A DNA stretch of 64,000 nt from NCBI RefSeq assembly GCF_000712075.1, contig NZ_JONW01000005.1, positions 811,001 to 875,000 of the forward strand, written 5' to 3'. The first letter of the stretch is position 1. Each line of letters opens with the position of its first letter. This stretch comes from Caulobacter sp. UNC358MFTsu5.1 (GTDB lineage: Bacteria; Pseudomonadota; Alphaproteobacteria; Caulobacterales; Caulobacteraceae). The translations under genes and the position numbers were made by a program. This document shows, piece after piece, positions 38,583-47,274 of this stretch. Under the pieces are notes generated by a model that saw only the letters and a list, made by a program, of their open reading frames with translations, was not told the DNA's origin and made no database searches.

Positions 38583-39340
38583 ACATCCACGCCATCCAGT
38601 CCATCTACCGCTTCGAGATGGCCCGCTGGTTCCGCACCCTGGCCCAGAGCGTGATCTCGCCGGTGCTGTCGACCAGCCTCTATTTCGTGGTGTTCGGCTC
38701 GGCCATCGGCTCGCGCATGCAGGCCATCGACGGGGTCAGCTACGCGGCCTTCATCATCCCCGGCCTGATCATGCTGTCGCTGCTGGGCGAGAGCATCTCC
38801 AACGCCTCGTTCGGCATCTACATGCCCAAGTGGGCCGGCACCATCTACGAGCTGCTGTCGGCGCCCGTCTCCTGGATCGAGACGGTGATCGGCTATGTCG
38901 GCGCGGCGGCGACCAAGTCGGTGTGCCTGGGCCTGCTGATCCTGGCCACGGCCCGGGTCTTCGTGCCCTACGAGATCGCCCACCCGTTCTGGATGCTGGG
39001 CTTCCTGGTGCTGACGGCGGTGACCTTCAGCCTGTTCGGCTTCGTGATCGGGGTCTGGGCCACCGACTTCCAGAAGCTGCAGATCGTGCCGATGCTGGTG
39101 GTCACGCCCCTGACCTTCCTGGGCGGCAGCTTCTATTCGATCAGCATGCTGCCGCCGATCTGGCAGAAGATCACCCTGTTCAACCCGGTGGTCTATCTGG
39201 TCAGCGGCTTCCGCTGGAGCTTCTACGGCGTGTCGGACCTGAACCCGATCGTCAGCTTCGGCGCCACCCTGTGCTTCCTGGCCGCCTGCCTGACGGCGGT
39301 GTGGGCGGTGTTCAAGACGGGGTACCGGCTGAAGGTCTAG
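38579..39340 (+). CDS. ABC-2 exporter permease
   Basis: The 253-residue membrane protein has six hydrophobic helices and the ABC-2 motif [15 protein letters not shown] near the C-terminus. With the coupled ATPase it forms a full transporter, probably exporting a drug, lipid or glycan. The ATG is fixed by the four-base overlap. Confidence 0.93.
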
Positions 39341-39358
39341 GACGACGAGAAACTGACC

Positions 39359-39436
39359 GGGGACATGCCCTTGTGGCGTGTCCCCAAGTTTCGCACGGAG
39401 CCTAGTCTTGGGGACACGCCGCAAGGGCATGTCCCC
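39359..39436. repeat. Paired-hairpin element, copy 3
   Basis: Left hairpin GGGGACATGCCC...GTGTCCCC and right hairpin GGGGACACGCC...CATGTCCCC are inverted copies. It lies between the convergent permease and nfeD genes, ending 7 bases before the nfeD stop codon. Confidence 0.85.
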
Positions 39437-39443
39437 ATCCGGT

Positions 39444-39896
39444 TCACCGCACCGTCAGCACCGCGCCCTCGACGGCCACGACCTGCACCTTCTGGCCCGC
39501 CGCCGGCGCCACGCCTTCGGGGGCCACGGCGGCCCATTCCTTGCCGTCGACGAACACCCGGCCCTTGCCGTTGGCGAAGCCGTCCAGCGCCTCGCCGTCG
39601 CGGCCGACCAGGCGCAGCGACGGGTCGTTGAGGTCGGGATTGCCGGCGTCCAGCACCGGCCGCAGGAACCGCCGGGCCAGATAGGTGGTGGCGATGGTCA
39701 GCACCGCGAACAGGCCCAACTCCACCGGCAGGCCCGGCTGGACCGCCAGGGTCAGCAGGCCCACCAGCAGGGCGCTGGCGGCCGGCCACAGCAGCCAGCC
39801 GGTGCCGGTGGCCACCTCGACGGCCAGGAACACGGCCCCGACCGCCAACCACACCCAGAACGGATGCGTCGCGTAGAACAGCATCAGGCCGTGCAT
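39444..39896 (-). CDS. NfeD-family membrane protein
   Basis: The 150-residue protein has two or three N-terminal membrane helices (about 10-70) and a C-terminal OB-fold domain ([31 protein letters not shown]). NfeD proteins partner with stomatin/SPFH proteins in membrane quality control; the SPFH gene lies 4 bp upstream in the same operon. Confidence 0.9.
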   Translation of the reverse strand: MHGLMLFYATHPFWVWLAVGAVFLAVEVATGTGWLLWPAASALLVGLLTLAVQPGLPVELGLFAVLTIATTYLARRFLRPVLDAGNPDLNDPSLRLVGRDGEALDGFANGKGRVFVDGKEWAAVAPEGVAPAAGQKVQVVAVEGAVLTVR

Positions 39897-39900
39897 GGCG

Positions 39901-40878
39901 TCAGCCTCCGCGCTTGGGCGTCGGCGGCACGGCCGGGCGCGCCCCGCCGTCGTCGCCGCCCAGCGTCTTGATCAGCTGGGCCACGCCGGCCACCGAGCCG
40001 GTCAGGCCGGCGAAGTCGGCCGGGACGATGACCGTCTTCTGCTGCGGGCTCTTGGCCAGTTCGGCGAAGGCCTCCACGTACTTCTGGGCGATGAAGTAGT
40101 TGATGGCGTTGACGTCGCCCTTGGAGATGGCCTCCGACACGAAGGCCGTCGCCTTGGCTTCGGCCTCGGCTTCCCGTTCGCGGGCCTCGGCGTCGCGGAA
40201 GGCGGCTTCGCGGCGCCCCTCGGCCTGCAGGATGGCCGACTGCTTCTGGCCCTCGGCGCGGGCGATCTGGGCCTGCTTCTCGCCCTCGGCTTCGGTGATC
40301 ACGGCGCGGCGCTCGCGCTCGGCCTTCATCTGGCGGGCCATGGCGTTGGTGATGTCGGCCGGCGGCGTCAGGTCCTTGATCTCGATCCGCGCCACCTTCA
40401 CGCCCCAGGGGCCGGTGGCGTGGTCGATGGTCGACAGCAGGCGGGTGTTGATCGCGTCGCGCTGGCTGAGCACCTCGTCCAGCTCCATCGAGCCGACCAC
40501 GGTGCGCAGGTTGGTCTGGGCCAGCTGGGTGATGGCGTACATCAGGTTGTCGACTCGGTAGGCGGCTTGCGAGGCGTCCATCACCTGGATGAAGACGATG
40601 GCGTCGACCTTCACCGACACGTTGTCCTTGGTGATGACCTCCTGCTGAGGCACGTCCAGCACCTGCTCCATCATGTTCACGCGCCGGCCGATGCTCTCGA
40701 CGAACGGGGTCAGGATGCTGATGCCCGGCTTGAGGGTGCGGGTGTAGCGGCCGAACCGCTCGACGGTGAACTCGCGCCCCTGGGGCACGATCTTGATGAC
40801 GTTCACGACCAGGAAGATCGCCAGCGCCACGAGCACCAGCGGAACCAGATAAGACAGCACTTCAAGAGCCTCCCACAA
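39901..40878 (-). CDS. SPFH/stomatin-like (slipin/QmcA) membrane protein
   Basis: The 325-residue protein has one N-terminal membrane helix (about 8-27), a prohibitin/SPFH domain (GREFTVERFGRYTRTL through PWGVKVARIEIKDL), then an Ala/Glu/Gln-rich coiled coil. It likely forms an oligomeric membrane scaffold with NfeD. The C-terminal tail is Gly/Pro-rich. Confidence 0.93.
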   Translation of the reverse strand: MWEALEVLSYLVPLVLVALAIFLVVNVIKIVPQGREFTVERFGRYTRTLKPGISILTPFVESIGRRVNMMEQVLDVPQQEVITKDNVSVKVDAIVFIQVMDASQAAYRVDNLMYAITQLAQTNLRTVVGSMELDEVLSQRDAINTRLLSTIDHATGPWGVKVARIEIKDLTPPADITNAMARQMKAERERRAVITEAEGEKQAQIARAEGQKQSAILQAEGRREAAFRDAEAREREAEAEAKATAFVSEAISKGDVNAINYFIAQKYVEAFAELAKSPQQKTVIVPADFAGLTGSVAGVAQLIKTLGGDDGGARPAVPPTPKRGG

Positions 40879-40905
40879 CCATTGGAAGGCAGCCTAGCGC
40901 CTGGC

Positions 40906-41331
40906 TCAGTTCTCCGCCACGGAATCCGGCGCCGCTTGGTCGGGCGAGGCGCGGGTCACCATCGACTTGGACAGCTTGGCGGCCAGGGCCTGGCCCTTGC
41001 GGGCCACCTGCTGCTCGGCCTCGCGGCTGGCCTCGTCGCACTGCGGGAACTGGCCCTGGCGGGCGGCGAAGCCGGTGTTGAACCGCTCGCGCAGCTGGGC
41101 GTCGAAGGCCTGGTCGGCCTTCTCCACCTCGGTCAGCCGGACCATGCGCGAGCGCCAGTACTGGTCGCCGCCGCCCTCGCAGACCTGCCGCAGGGCGTGG
41201 CTTTCGCCCAGGGTGAAGGCCAGGTCCAGCAAGGATTGCCGCTCGGTCGGCCCCCGGTCCTGGGCGACGGCGGCCCCGCCTCCGAACAGGACGGCGCAGG
41301 CGAGCAAGGCGTTGAGCGGCAGGCGTTTCAT
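40906..41331 (-). CDS. TIGR02301-type small periplasmic protein
   Basis: The 141-residue protein has a signal peptide (LNALLACAVLFGGGAAVAQ) and the pattern of the alphaproteobacterial TIGR02301 family: ERQSLLDLAFTLGESHALRQVCEG, W-R-x-R-M, FNTGFAARQGQFPQCD. Function unknown. The start at 41331 is set by the signal peptide. Confidence 0.8.
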   Translation of the reverse strand: MKRLPLNALLACAVLFGGGAAVAQDRGPTERQSLLDLAFTLGESHALRQVCEGGGDQYWRSRMVRLTEVEKADQAFDAQLRERFNTGFAARQGQFPQCDEASREAEQQVARKGQALAAKLSKSMVTRASPDQAAPDSVAEN

Positions 41332-41490
41332 GGCCGGCACTATCTCCGCTGGCCGCGCCGTTGTCACGGTTCCGCGCGCCTCACGCGAACCGTGCGGATG
41401 CACAAAAAGACTCGAACAGGCCTTGCGATGGCCACGGATCGGAGCGACCCTGTGGATAACGTGGGGAACAACACGCGCAGGGAGGCCGAC

Positions 41491-41700
41491 ATGGCTGAAG
41501 TGCATTACGGCGTGGTTCGCGTCGGAGAAACCTGGGCCATCATCGGCGACCAGCTGAGGGTGGGCGCCTACGCCACCCGCCGCCAGGCCGAGACCGCCGC
41601 CCGCCGCCTGGCCGAACAGGTCACCGGCGTGGGCCTGCCGGTCCGCATGCACCTGCAGGACGACCTGGGTCAGTTGCACCAGCCGACCCTGCTGAGCTAG
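41491..41700 (+). CDS. Small DUF2188-like protein
   Basis: A 69-residue protein starts after GGGAGG at 41491. It has a short beta-hairpin/helix layout (VVRVGETWAIIGDQL, then YATRRQAETAARRLAEQ) like small DUF2188-type proteins. Its last four bases overlap the convergent membrane gene's stop (41697-41700). Coding looks real because of the ribosome-binding site and amphipathic helix. Confidence 0.65.
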   Translation: MAEVHYGVVRVGETWAIIGDQLRVGAYATRRQAETAARRLAEQVTGVGLPVRMHLQDDLGQLHQPTLLS

Positions 41701-42245
41701 GCCGCCTCCACGTCCCCATCGCCATCCCCGCCGTACAGGAAGCCCCGCACGGCCCTCCAGACCTGCACCAGCGAGGCCGCGAAGCCGATCACCGAGGCCA
41801 CGACCTGGAACAGCGCCCACACGGCCGTGGCCAGCGGGCTCTCGGTGAACAGCGAGACCAGCGGATAGATGATCTGGCTGACGGCGATCCGGAAGCCGGC
41901 ATAGGCGGTGGAATATTCGATCACCGCCCCGCCGATGGCCGCCACGACCAGCACCGCCAGGACCGGAGCCCACAGCAGCGGCAGGACCAGCAGCAGGCCC
42001 AGGGCCGTGACCAGGCTCTTGGTCGCCAGGCCAGCCCGCGACAGCGCCGTGGCGCCGACCCCGTAGGCCATGGCCGCGCCCAGCAGGACGAAGGCGGTCG
42101 GCAGGATCCAGTCGGCCACGTCCACCAGGTCCAGCCCCGCCACCAGGCTGGCGCCGGCGGCGATGATCAGCGCCAGCAGGAAGCCGCCCAGCCACAGGGC
42201 GCTGTACTGGCCGAGGCGATGTCGGATGACGGCGCGGTCCCGCAT
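41697..42245 (-). CDS. Hypothetical membrane protein
   Basis: The 182-residue protein has five hydrophobic segments (around 18-38, 45-65, 78-100, 105-130 and 140-165) and little else. No family recognised. It overlaps the convergent small gene by four bases. Confidence 0.7.
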   Translation of the reverse strand: MRDRAVIRHRLGQYSALWLGGFLLALIIAAGASLVAGLDLVDVADWILPTAFVLLGAAMAYGVGATALSRAGLATKSLVTALGLLLVLPLLWAPVLAVLVVAAIGGAVIEYSTAYAGFRIAVSQIIYPLVSLFTESPLATAVWALFQVVASVIGFAASLVQVWRAVRGFLYGGDGDGDVEAA

Positions 42246-42385
42246 GTCGTCTCTCCCCCAAGAGCACTGAGTTAACCAAGCGTCGCCGGACGGTGACTCG
42301 GAACCCGGCCGGCGTCGACAGGAAACTGATCGCCGCGTCGCGCGCTATCGTCTCGACGAGCTTGACTGGCCTCCAGGAGGCGACC

Positions 42386-43138
42386 ATGGCCGACACCGCC
42401 GAAATGGCTGTCGCGAATACGATCCCCCCGCCGGGCTGCGCGGGCAACCGCCTGCTGGCCGCCCTGCGCCCCCATGACCTGGCGCTGCTGGCGCCGTACC
42501 TGTCGCCGATGACCCTGGCCGTCGGCCAGACCCTGTTCGAGGCCGGCGAGGACGTCGTGACGACGGTCCTGCCCTGCTATTCGACCATGGCCTCGCTGCT
42601 GGTCGTCACCCGTGACGGCGACGAGATCGAGGTCGCCTCGATCGGCCGCGAGGGCGCGGTCGGCGGCATCGTCAGCGCCGGCTTCAAGCCCGCCTACGGC
42701 CGGGCCGTGGTCCGCATCCCAGGCGCGGCCCTGGGCATCCCGACCAACCGGCTGGAGGAGGCCAAGCTGCGCTCGCCGGCCCTGGCCGACCTGTTCGCCC
42801 GCTACGCCGACGTGCTGCTGGCCCAGATGATGCAGTCCTCGGCCTGCAACGCGTTGCACAGCATCGACCAGCGCATGTGCCGCTGGCTGCTGTCGACCCA
42901 CGACCGGGCCAACGACGCCACCATCCGCCTGACCCAGGAGACCCTGGCCGACATGCTGGGCGTCCAGCGCACCACGGTCACCGCCGTGGCCAAGGCCCTG
43001 CAGGACGAGGGCCTGATCCGCACCGGACGGGGCCGGATCGAGATCCTCGACCAGCCGAGACTGGAGCGCCGGGCCTGCGAATGCCACGCCCAGGTCGAGG
43101 CGCACTTCCAGCGGATGCTGCCCGAGGTGAAGGTCTGA
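42386..43138 (+). CDS. Crp/Fnr-family transcriptional regulator
   Basis: The 250-residue protein has a cyclic-nucleotide-binding-like domain (about 25-140) and a Crp-type winged helix (about 170-230, LTQETLADMLGVQRTTVTAVAKAL). Iron-sulfur cysteines typical of Fnr are absent, so the signal is unknown. CAGGAGG precedes the ATG at 42386; the longer open frame is not used. Confidence 0.9.
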   Translation: MADTAEMAVANTIPPPGCAGNRLLAALRPHDLALLAPYLSPMTLAVGQTLFEAGEDVVTTVLPCYSTMASLLVVTRDGDEIEVASIGREGAVGGIVSAGFKPAYGRAVVRIPGAALGIPTNRLEEAKLRSPALADLFARYADVLLAQMMQSSACNALHSIDQRMCRWLLSTHDRANDATIRLTQETLADMLGVQRTTVTAVAKALQDEGLIRTGRGRIEILDQPRLERRACECHAQVEAHFQRMLPEVKV

Positions 43139-43154
43139 GGGGTTTCGGCGGCGA

Positions 43155-43284
43155 ACACCTGCCCCCTACGGATCGCTTCGCGATCGTCTTTCCCCGCAGG
43201 GGGAAGAGCTTTCAGCGAACGCGGCGCAAAGGCTCCGCCCCCTACGGGGGCGGACAGACCGCGTAGCGGTCAGGTGGGGGCAAG
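43155..43284. repeat. Intergenic repeat with CCTGCCCCCTACGG ends, copy 1
   Basis: The element has outer inverted ends (CACCTGCCCCC near 43157 and GGGGGCAAGTGGGTG near 43276) and inner hairpins ATCGC/GCGAT and CCGCCCCCTA-CGGGGGCGG. A second copy lies at 45641-45760. It fills the convergent gap between the Crp gene and the nitronate monooxygenase gene. Confidence 0.85.
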
Positions 43285-43295
43285 TGGGTGAGCCA

Positions 43296-44261
43296 CTACC
43301 CTTTCAACCCAGCCACCCGCCCGATCGCCGCCTCGGCCTCTTCCATGATCCGCCGCACGATCTCGCCCGCCGGCAGCACCTCGCGCACGCCCCCGGCGCT
43401 CTGGCCCATGGCGAAGCACGAGCGGTCCGGGTCCAGCCCTTCGATCTGGCCGCCGATGCCGCCCATGGCCCCGGCCTGGATCGAGGCGATGGCCTGCTGC
43501 GGGAAGGGCAGGATGTCGGCGGGGCGGGACTCCCAGTCCTCGACCCAGGCGTTCTTGCGCACCCGCATCGGCTTGCCGGAATAGGAGCGGGTGCGGACGG
43601 TGTCTTCCTCGGACGCCTCGACCACCGCCTGGCGATAGAGATCGCCCGCATGGGCCTCGGCCGAGGCGATGAAGCGGGTGCCCATCCAGACGCCCTGGGC
43701 GCCCAAGGCCAGGGCGGCGGCCAGGCCGCGCCCGTCGAACAGGCCGCCGGCCGCCACCACCGGGATGTCGACCGCGTCCACCGCCTGGGCCACCAGCGGC
43801 AGGGTGCCGACCAGGCCGGTGTGGCCGCCGCCCTCGCCGCCCTGGCAGATCACCGCGTCGCAGCCGGCGGCCTGCGCCTTCACCGCGTGCTTGACCGCCC
43901 CGCACACGACCATGACCTTCAGCCCCGCCCCCTTCAGCTTCTCGATGATCGGCAGGGGCACGCCCAGGCCCGCGACGAAGGACGAGGCCCCGCCCTCGAT
44001 GATCGCGTCGACCGAGGCGGTCAGGGCGTCGGGCGTGGCGGCCAGCAGGTCGACGCCGAACGGCTTGTCGGTCAGGTCGCGGACCTGGGCCATCTGCAGG
44101 CGGATGAAGTCGGGACTGGTGCCGGCCATGCCCAGCACGCCGTAGCCGCCGGCGTTGGACACGGCCGCGGCCAGCTGGGCGTACGAGACCCCGCCCATGC
44201 CGGCCAGCAGGATCGGATGCTCGACGCCGAGCAGGTCGCACAGCGGGGTGTGCAGGGTCAT
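43296..44261 (-). CDS. Nitronate monooxygenase / NPD-like flavoprotein
   Basis: The 321-residue TIM-barrel FMN protein has ILLAGMGGVSYAQLAAAVSNAGG, the ICQGGEGGGHTG loop and WMGTRFIAS motif of the nitronate monooxygenase family. These enzymes oxidise alkyl nitronates; some are enoyl-ACP reductase (FabK)-like. It precedes a small membrane protein gene and the SDR gene. Confidence 0.9.
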   Translation of the reverse strand: MTLHTPLCDLLGVEHPILLAGMGGVSYAQLAAAVSNAGGYGVLGMAGTSPDFIRLQMAQVRDLTDKPFGVDLLAATPDALTASVDAIIEGGASSFVAGLGVPLPIIEKLKGAGLKVMVVCGAVKHAVKAQAAGCDAVICQGGEGGGHTGLVGTLPLVAQAVDAVDIPVVAAGGLFDGRGLAAALALGAQGVWMGTRFIASAEAHAGDLYRQAVVEASEEDTVRTRSYSGKPMRVRKNAWVEDWESRPADILPFPQQAIASIQAGAMGGIGGQIEGLDPDRSCFAMGQSAGGVREVLPAGEIVRRIMEEAEAAIGRVAGLKG

Positions 44262-44369
44262 GGGGGTCTCCTCCCGGGCTTTTGGGGCCGGATTTTCGGG
44301 GAGGATGGGCGCTTCTGCAGGGGGCGGAAAGCGTGCCGCGAGGGCAGGCGTGTCACGCTGGAGCTTCGT

Positions 44370-44497
44370 CCCTCCCCCTTGTGGGGAGGGTGGCCCTGGC
44401 GGAGCCAGGGTCGGGTGGGGTCAGCTGAATTTCAGGCGAGGCCGCAAGCCCCGCCCACCGGCTTCGCCGGTCCCCCCTCCCCACAAGGGGGAGGGAC
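44370..44497. repeat. Intergenic repeat with CCCTCCCC ends, copy 2
   Basis: This is the inverted counterpart of 12666-12784: CCTCCCCCTTGTGGGGAGG, a GCCCTGGC-GCCAGGG hairpin and GTCGGGTGGGG on the left, then the closing CTCCCCACAAGGGGGAG hairpin. It lies between the nitronate monooxygenase and a small membrane protein gene. Confidence 0.8.
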
Positions 44498-44508
44498 AAG
44501 AGCGATAT

Positions 44509-44646
44509 CTAGTCCCGCCGCAGGACTTCCGGCTGCGCCTCGGCTTCCGACGTCCAGAAGCAGGCCGCCATCGAGGTCAGGATCATCGCGATCAGGGCCA
44601 GCATGCCGCGCGGCGGCGTCAGGCCCACGATGTCTTGCGGGGTCAT
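44509..44646 (-). CDS. Small membrane protein (45 aa)
   Basis: A 45-codon frame has AGAGGA about 10 bases before its ATG, one hydrophobic segment (MLALIAMILTSMAACFW, about 15-31) and a charged tail (EVLRRD). Codon use matches its neighbours. It is short, so confidence is moderate; the stop lies just beyond the repeat. Confidence 0.55.
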   Translation of the reverse strand: MTPQDIVGLTPPRGMLALIAMILTSMAACFWTSEAEAQPEVLRRD

Positions 44647-44784
44647 CTCTCGTTTCCTCTGGCGACGCCCGGATCTTTCGCCCGAGCTGTCGACAGGGAA
44701 AGCTTCTCACCGGCCCGAAGGTTCCGCAAGTCCCTTATTTATAACGGGAATTCGTGGACCCGGCCGTCCAGTTTTCGTCTTCCG

Positions 44785-45567
44785 TCAGAAGATCGAATAG
44801 GCCCCGTCGATCACGAAGGTGTCGCCCGAATGATAGCTGGACGCGTCGGAGGCCAAGTAGACGGCCACGCCGCCGAAGTCGGCCGGCTGGCCCCAGCGGC
44901 GGGCCGGCACGCGCGGGATCACCTTCTCGGCGAAGGCCGGGTTGTCCTGGGCGCCCTGGGTCATGTCGGTGGCGATCCAGCCGGGCAGGATGGCGTTGGC
45001 CCGCACGCCCCAGCGGGCGTGCTCGACGGCGACCGACTTCATCATCGAGATCACCGCCCCCTTGGTCGCCGCATAGGCCTCGTTGCGGGCCGCGCCCTCG
45101 ATGGCGGCCAGCGAGGCGATCCCGACGATCGAGCCGCCCGGATCGCCGCCCTCGGCCCGCTCCACCATGTGCCGGCAGGCCTCGCGGAAGGTGAAGAACA
45201 CGCCGTCCAGATTGACCGCCAGGGTCTTGCGGTAGGTCTCGGTCTTCATCTCCACGAAGCTGGGCGCGCCGTAGCCGACCCCGGCGTTGGCGAAGACGGA
45301 GTCCACGCGGCCGAGGGCGGCCACGGCCTCCTCCATGCCCTCGCGGACCTGGTCCTCCTGGGAGACGTCGACCACCTGGGCCTTCACCCGGGTCCCGTGC
45401 TTGAGGAGCTCGACCTCGGCGGCCTGGTTGCGCTCGGCGTTGCTGCCCCAGATGACGATGTCGGCCCCGGCCTGGGCCAGGGCGGTGGCCATGCCCAGGC
45501 CGATGCCGCGATTGCCGCCGGTGACCAGGGCCGTGCGGCCGGTCAGGTCGAAGGGTTTGTAGGCCAT
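44785..45567 (-). CDS. Short-chain dehydrogenase/reductase
   Basis: The 260-residue classical SDR has TGGNRGIG (about 17-24), the NAG motif (FANAGVG), catalytic Ser in GIASLAA, and Tyr/Lys in YAATKGAV. NAD(P) dependence and substrate are not clear; it resembles glucose/ribitol or 2-deoxy-D-gluconate dehydrogenases. Confidence 0.9.
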   Translation of the reverse strand: MAYKPFDLTGRTALVTGGNRGIGLGMATALAQAGADIVIWGSNAERNQAAEVELLKHGTRVKAQVVDVSQEDQVREGMEEAVAALGRVDSVFANAGVGYGAPSFVEMKTETYRKTLAVNLDGVFFTFREACRHMVERAEGGDPGGSIVGIASLAAIEGAARNEAYAATKGAVISMMKSVAVEHARWGVRANAILPGWIATDMTQGAQDNPAFAEKVIPRVPARRWGQPADFGGVAVYLASDASSYHSGDTFVIDGAYSIF

Positions 45568-45640
45568 GCGCGTTTCGCTCCCGAACGTTTGTTTGGATGG
45601 GAGCTGCTGAGGGGCGGAACGTCAAGGCTTCCGCGACGAA

Positions 45641-45760
45641 CACTTGCCCCCTACGGACCGCTTCGCGGTCGTCTTCCCCCGGAGGGGAAAGAGCAGCACC
45701 TGAAGGCTCCGCCCCCTACGGGGGCGGACAGATCGCGTAGCGATCAGGTAGGGGCAAGTC
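45641..45760. repeat. Intergenic repeat with CTTGCCCCCTACGG ends, copy 2
   Basis: A second copy of the 43155-43284 element with the same inner hairpins and outer ends (CACTTGCCCCC and GGGGCAAGTCGGTG). Here it lies between the SDR start and the DUF1993 stop codon (45767), a few bases from the latter. Confidence 0.85.
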
Positions 45761-45766
45761 GGTGAC

Positions 45767-46309
45767 CTACCTCGCCCCCGGCATCGTCCCCGGCCGGATG
45801 TACGGCAGCACGTGCGCCACATAGTCCGGCTTGCCCAGGGCCACGCCCTTGTGGCGCAGGATGTCGTAGGCGGTGACCAGATGGAAATAGAACTGCGGCA
45901 GGGCCCAGTCGCGCAAGAACTGCTCGCCGGTCATGTCGAAGACGATGCCGTTGGGCATGACCAGCTCGATCGCCCGCTCGGCGGCGCCGTCGAAGGCGCT
46001 CTGCGGCGTCGCCGTCAGCTTGTCGACCGTCGCGGCGATCAGGGCCTTCAGCGCCGCGAAGTCCAGGGCGACCTCGGCCAGGTCGGGCGGCGTCTGGCCG
46101 GTCAGGCGCGCGAGCGTCTGGCGGGCCTGGTGGCAGCTGAACCGCACCTGGTCCGACAGCGGGAACATGTCGGGCGCCAGCCGAGCATCGATCAGGTCGG
46201 CCGGCTGGAGGCCCTGGGCGGCGGCGAACGCCTCGCCCTTGTCGAGCTGGCCCGACAGGTTGCGCAGCATCTGGGTGAAGGTGGGGACGGCCAGGGCGTG
46301 GAGAGTCAT
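45767..46309 (-). CDS. DUF1993 domain protein
   Basis: The 180-residue protein matches DUF1993: FTQMLRNLSGQLDKGEAFA, DMFPLSDQVRFSCHQARQT, and FYFHLVTAYDILRHKGV. It is a helical bundle related to DinB-like proteins; function unknown. Confidence 0.88.
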   Translation of the reverse strand: MTLHALAVPTFTQMLRNLSGQLDKGEAFAAAQGLQPADLIDARLAPDMFPLSDQVRFSCHQARQTLARLTGQTPPDLAEVALDFAALKALIAATVDKLTATPQSAFDGAAERAIELVMPNGIVFDMTGEQFLRDWALPQFYFHLVTAYDILRHKGVALGKPDYVAHVLPYIRPGTMPGAR

Positions 46310-46354
46310 GGCGGAGGTCTCGATCGACGCGGACGGATTGGACCTACGTTAGCC

Positions 46355-46678
46355 CTATCGAAGGCTCATCCGATAGGGCGACTGAATGATCGCCGAGGTC
46401 ACCAGCATCACCAGGAGGAAGAAGACGAACGCCGATCTTGTCAGCCAGAACAGCGCCCGCAAAAGTCCGTCCTTGGTGCGCCCGAACAGGATCATCCTGA
46501 GATGGCCTCGCACCATCTCGGGACCGGACGCCTTTGCATCGTGACGATAGCCGCCCTTGATGTTGTCGATCCCGACGACATGGGCGCGCCACAACGCCAT
46601 GAGCATGAAGGCGAAATAGAAGGCCGCGAAGGTCCCGGTCAGGCGCTCCAGCGGCAGCCTTGCGAGTTGGGCCAGCAT
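46355..46678 (-). CDS. Hypothetical membrane protein
   Basis: The 107-residue protein has an N-terminal hydrophobic segment (FAAFYFAFMLMALW) and a C-terminal one (ALFWLTRSAFVFFLLVMLV), with a basic loop between. No family recognised. It lies 4 bp upstream-side of a Nudix gene and may be in the same operon. Confidence 0.65.
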   Translation of the reverse strand: MLAQLARLPLERLTGTFAAFYFAFMLMALWRAHVVGIDNIKGGYRHDAKASGPEMVRGHLRMILFGRTKDGLLRALFWLTRSAFVFFLLVMLVTSAIIQSPYRMSLR

Positions 46679-46682
46679 CCTC

Positions 46683-47141
46683 CTATTCCCCGAACCGCTC
46701 GAACGTCTCAGCGATCACCTCGCGCGTCACGTCCCACTCGACCATGGCCAGCGCCTCGTCCAGCGACACGAACCGCGCCTCGGCCGCGTCGTCGCCGGCC
46801 ACCGGCTCGCCCGACACCCACCGCGCCGCGTAGTCGATCATCACATAGTGCCGCGTCGTCTCGCCGGTGGTGCGCGACGTGAACAGGCCGTCGACCACGT
46901 CGACCAGGCCCAGCAGCTCGGCCTGCACCCCGGTCTCCTCGGCCAGTTCGCGCAGCGCGGCGACGACCGTGGTCTCGCCCCGCTCCAGGCGTCCGCCGGG
47001 CAGGCTCCACTGGCCCAGGCGCGGCGGGGTGCCGCGCTTGATCAGCAGCACCTGGTCGCCGCGCAGGCAGATCACGCCGACGGTGGGGACGGGATATTCG
47101 GCGGCGGGCGCGGCGGGCTGGACGGCGGAAGCGGAAACCAT
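46683..47141 (-). CDS. Nudix hydrolase
   Basis: The 152-residue protein has the Nudix box GGRLERGETTVVAALRELAEETGV, in two parts GGRLERGET and RELAEETG, so it hydrolyses a nucleoside diphosphate derivative, perhaps ADP-ribose or a mutagenic nucleotide. The ATG at 47141 (MVSASAVQ) is preferred because the frame upstream passes through the paired-hairpin element. Confidence 0.88.
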   Translation of the reverse strand: MVSASAVQPAAPAAEYPVPTVGVICLRGDQVLLIKRGTPPRLGQWSLPGGRLERGETTVVAALRELAEETGVQAELLGLVDVVDGLFTSRTTGETTRHYVMIDYAARWVSGEPVAGDDAAEARFVSLDEALAMVEWDVTREVIAETFERFGE

Positions 47142-47190
47142 GGCGCGCCTGATACGCCCCCGACGGGTCGGGTGGAAGGCCCCTCCGCCC

Positions 47191-47267
47191 GGGGACATGC
47201 CCTTGCGGCGTGTCCCCATCAGTTCGCGCCGCGCCAACTTGGGGACACGCCGCAAGGGCATGTCCCC
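47191..47267. repeat. Paired-hairpin element, copy 4
   Basis: Left GGGGACATGCCC...GTGTCCCC and right GGGGACACGCC...CATGTCCCC hairpins. Here the genes on both sides run leftward, so the element follows the patatin gene and precedes the Nudix gene; it ends 7 bases before the patatin stop codon. Confidence 0.85.
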
Positions 47268-47274
47268 CGCTCCG

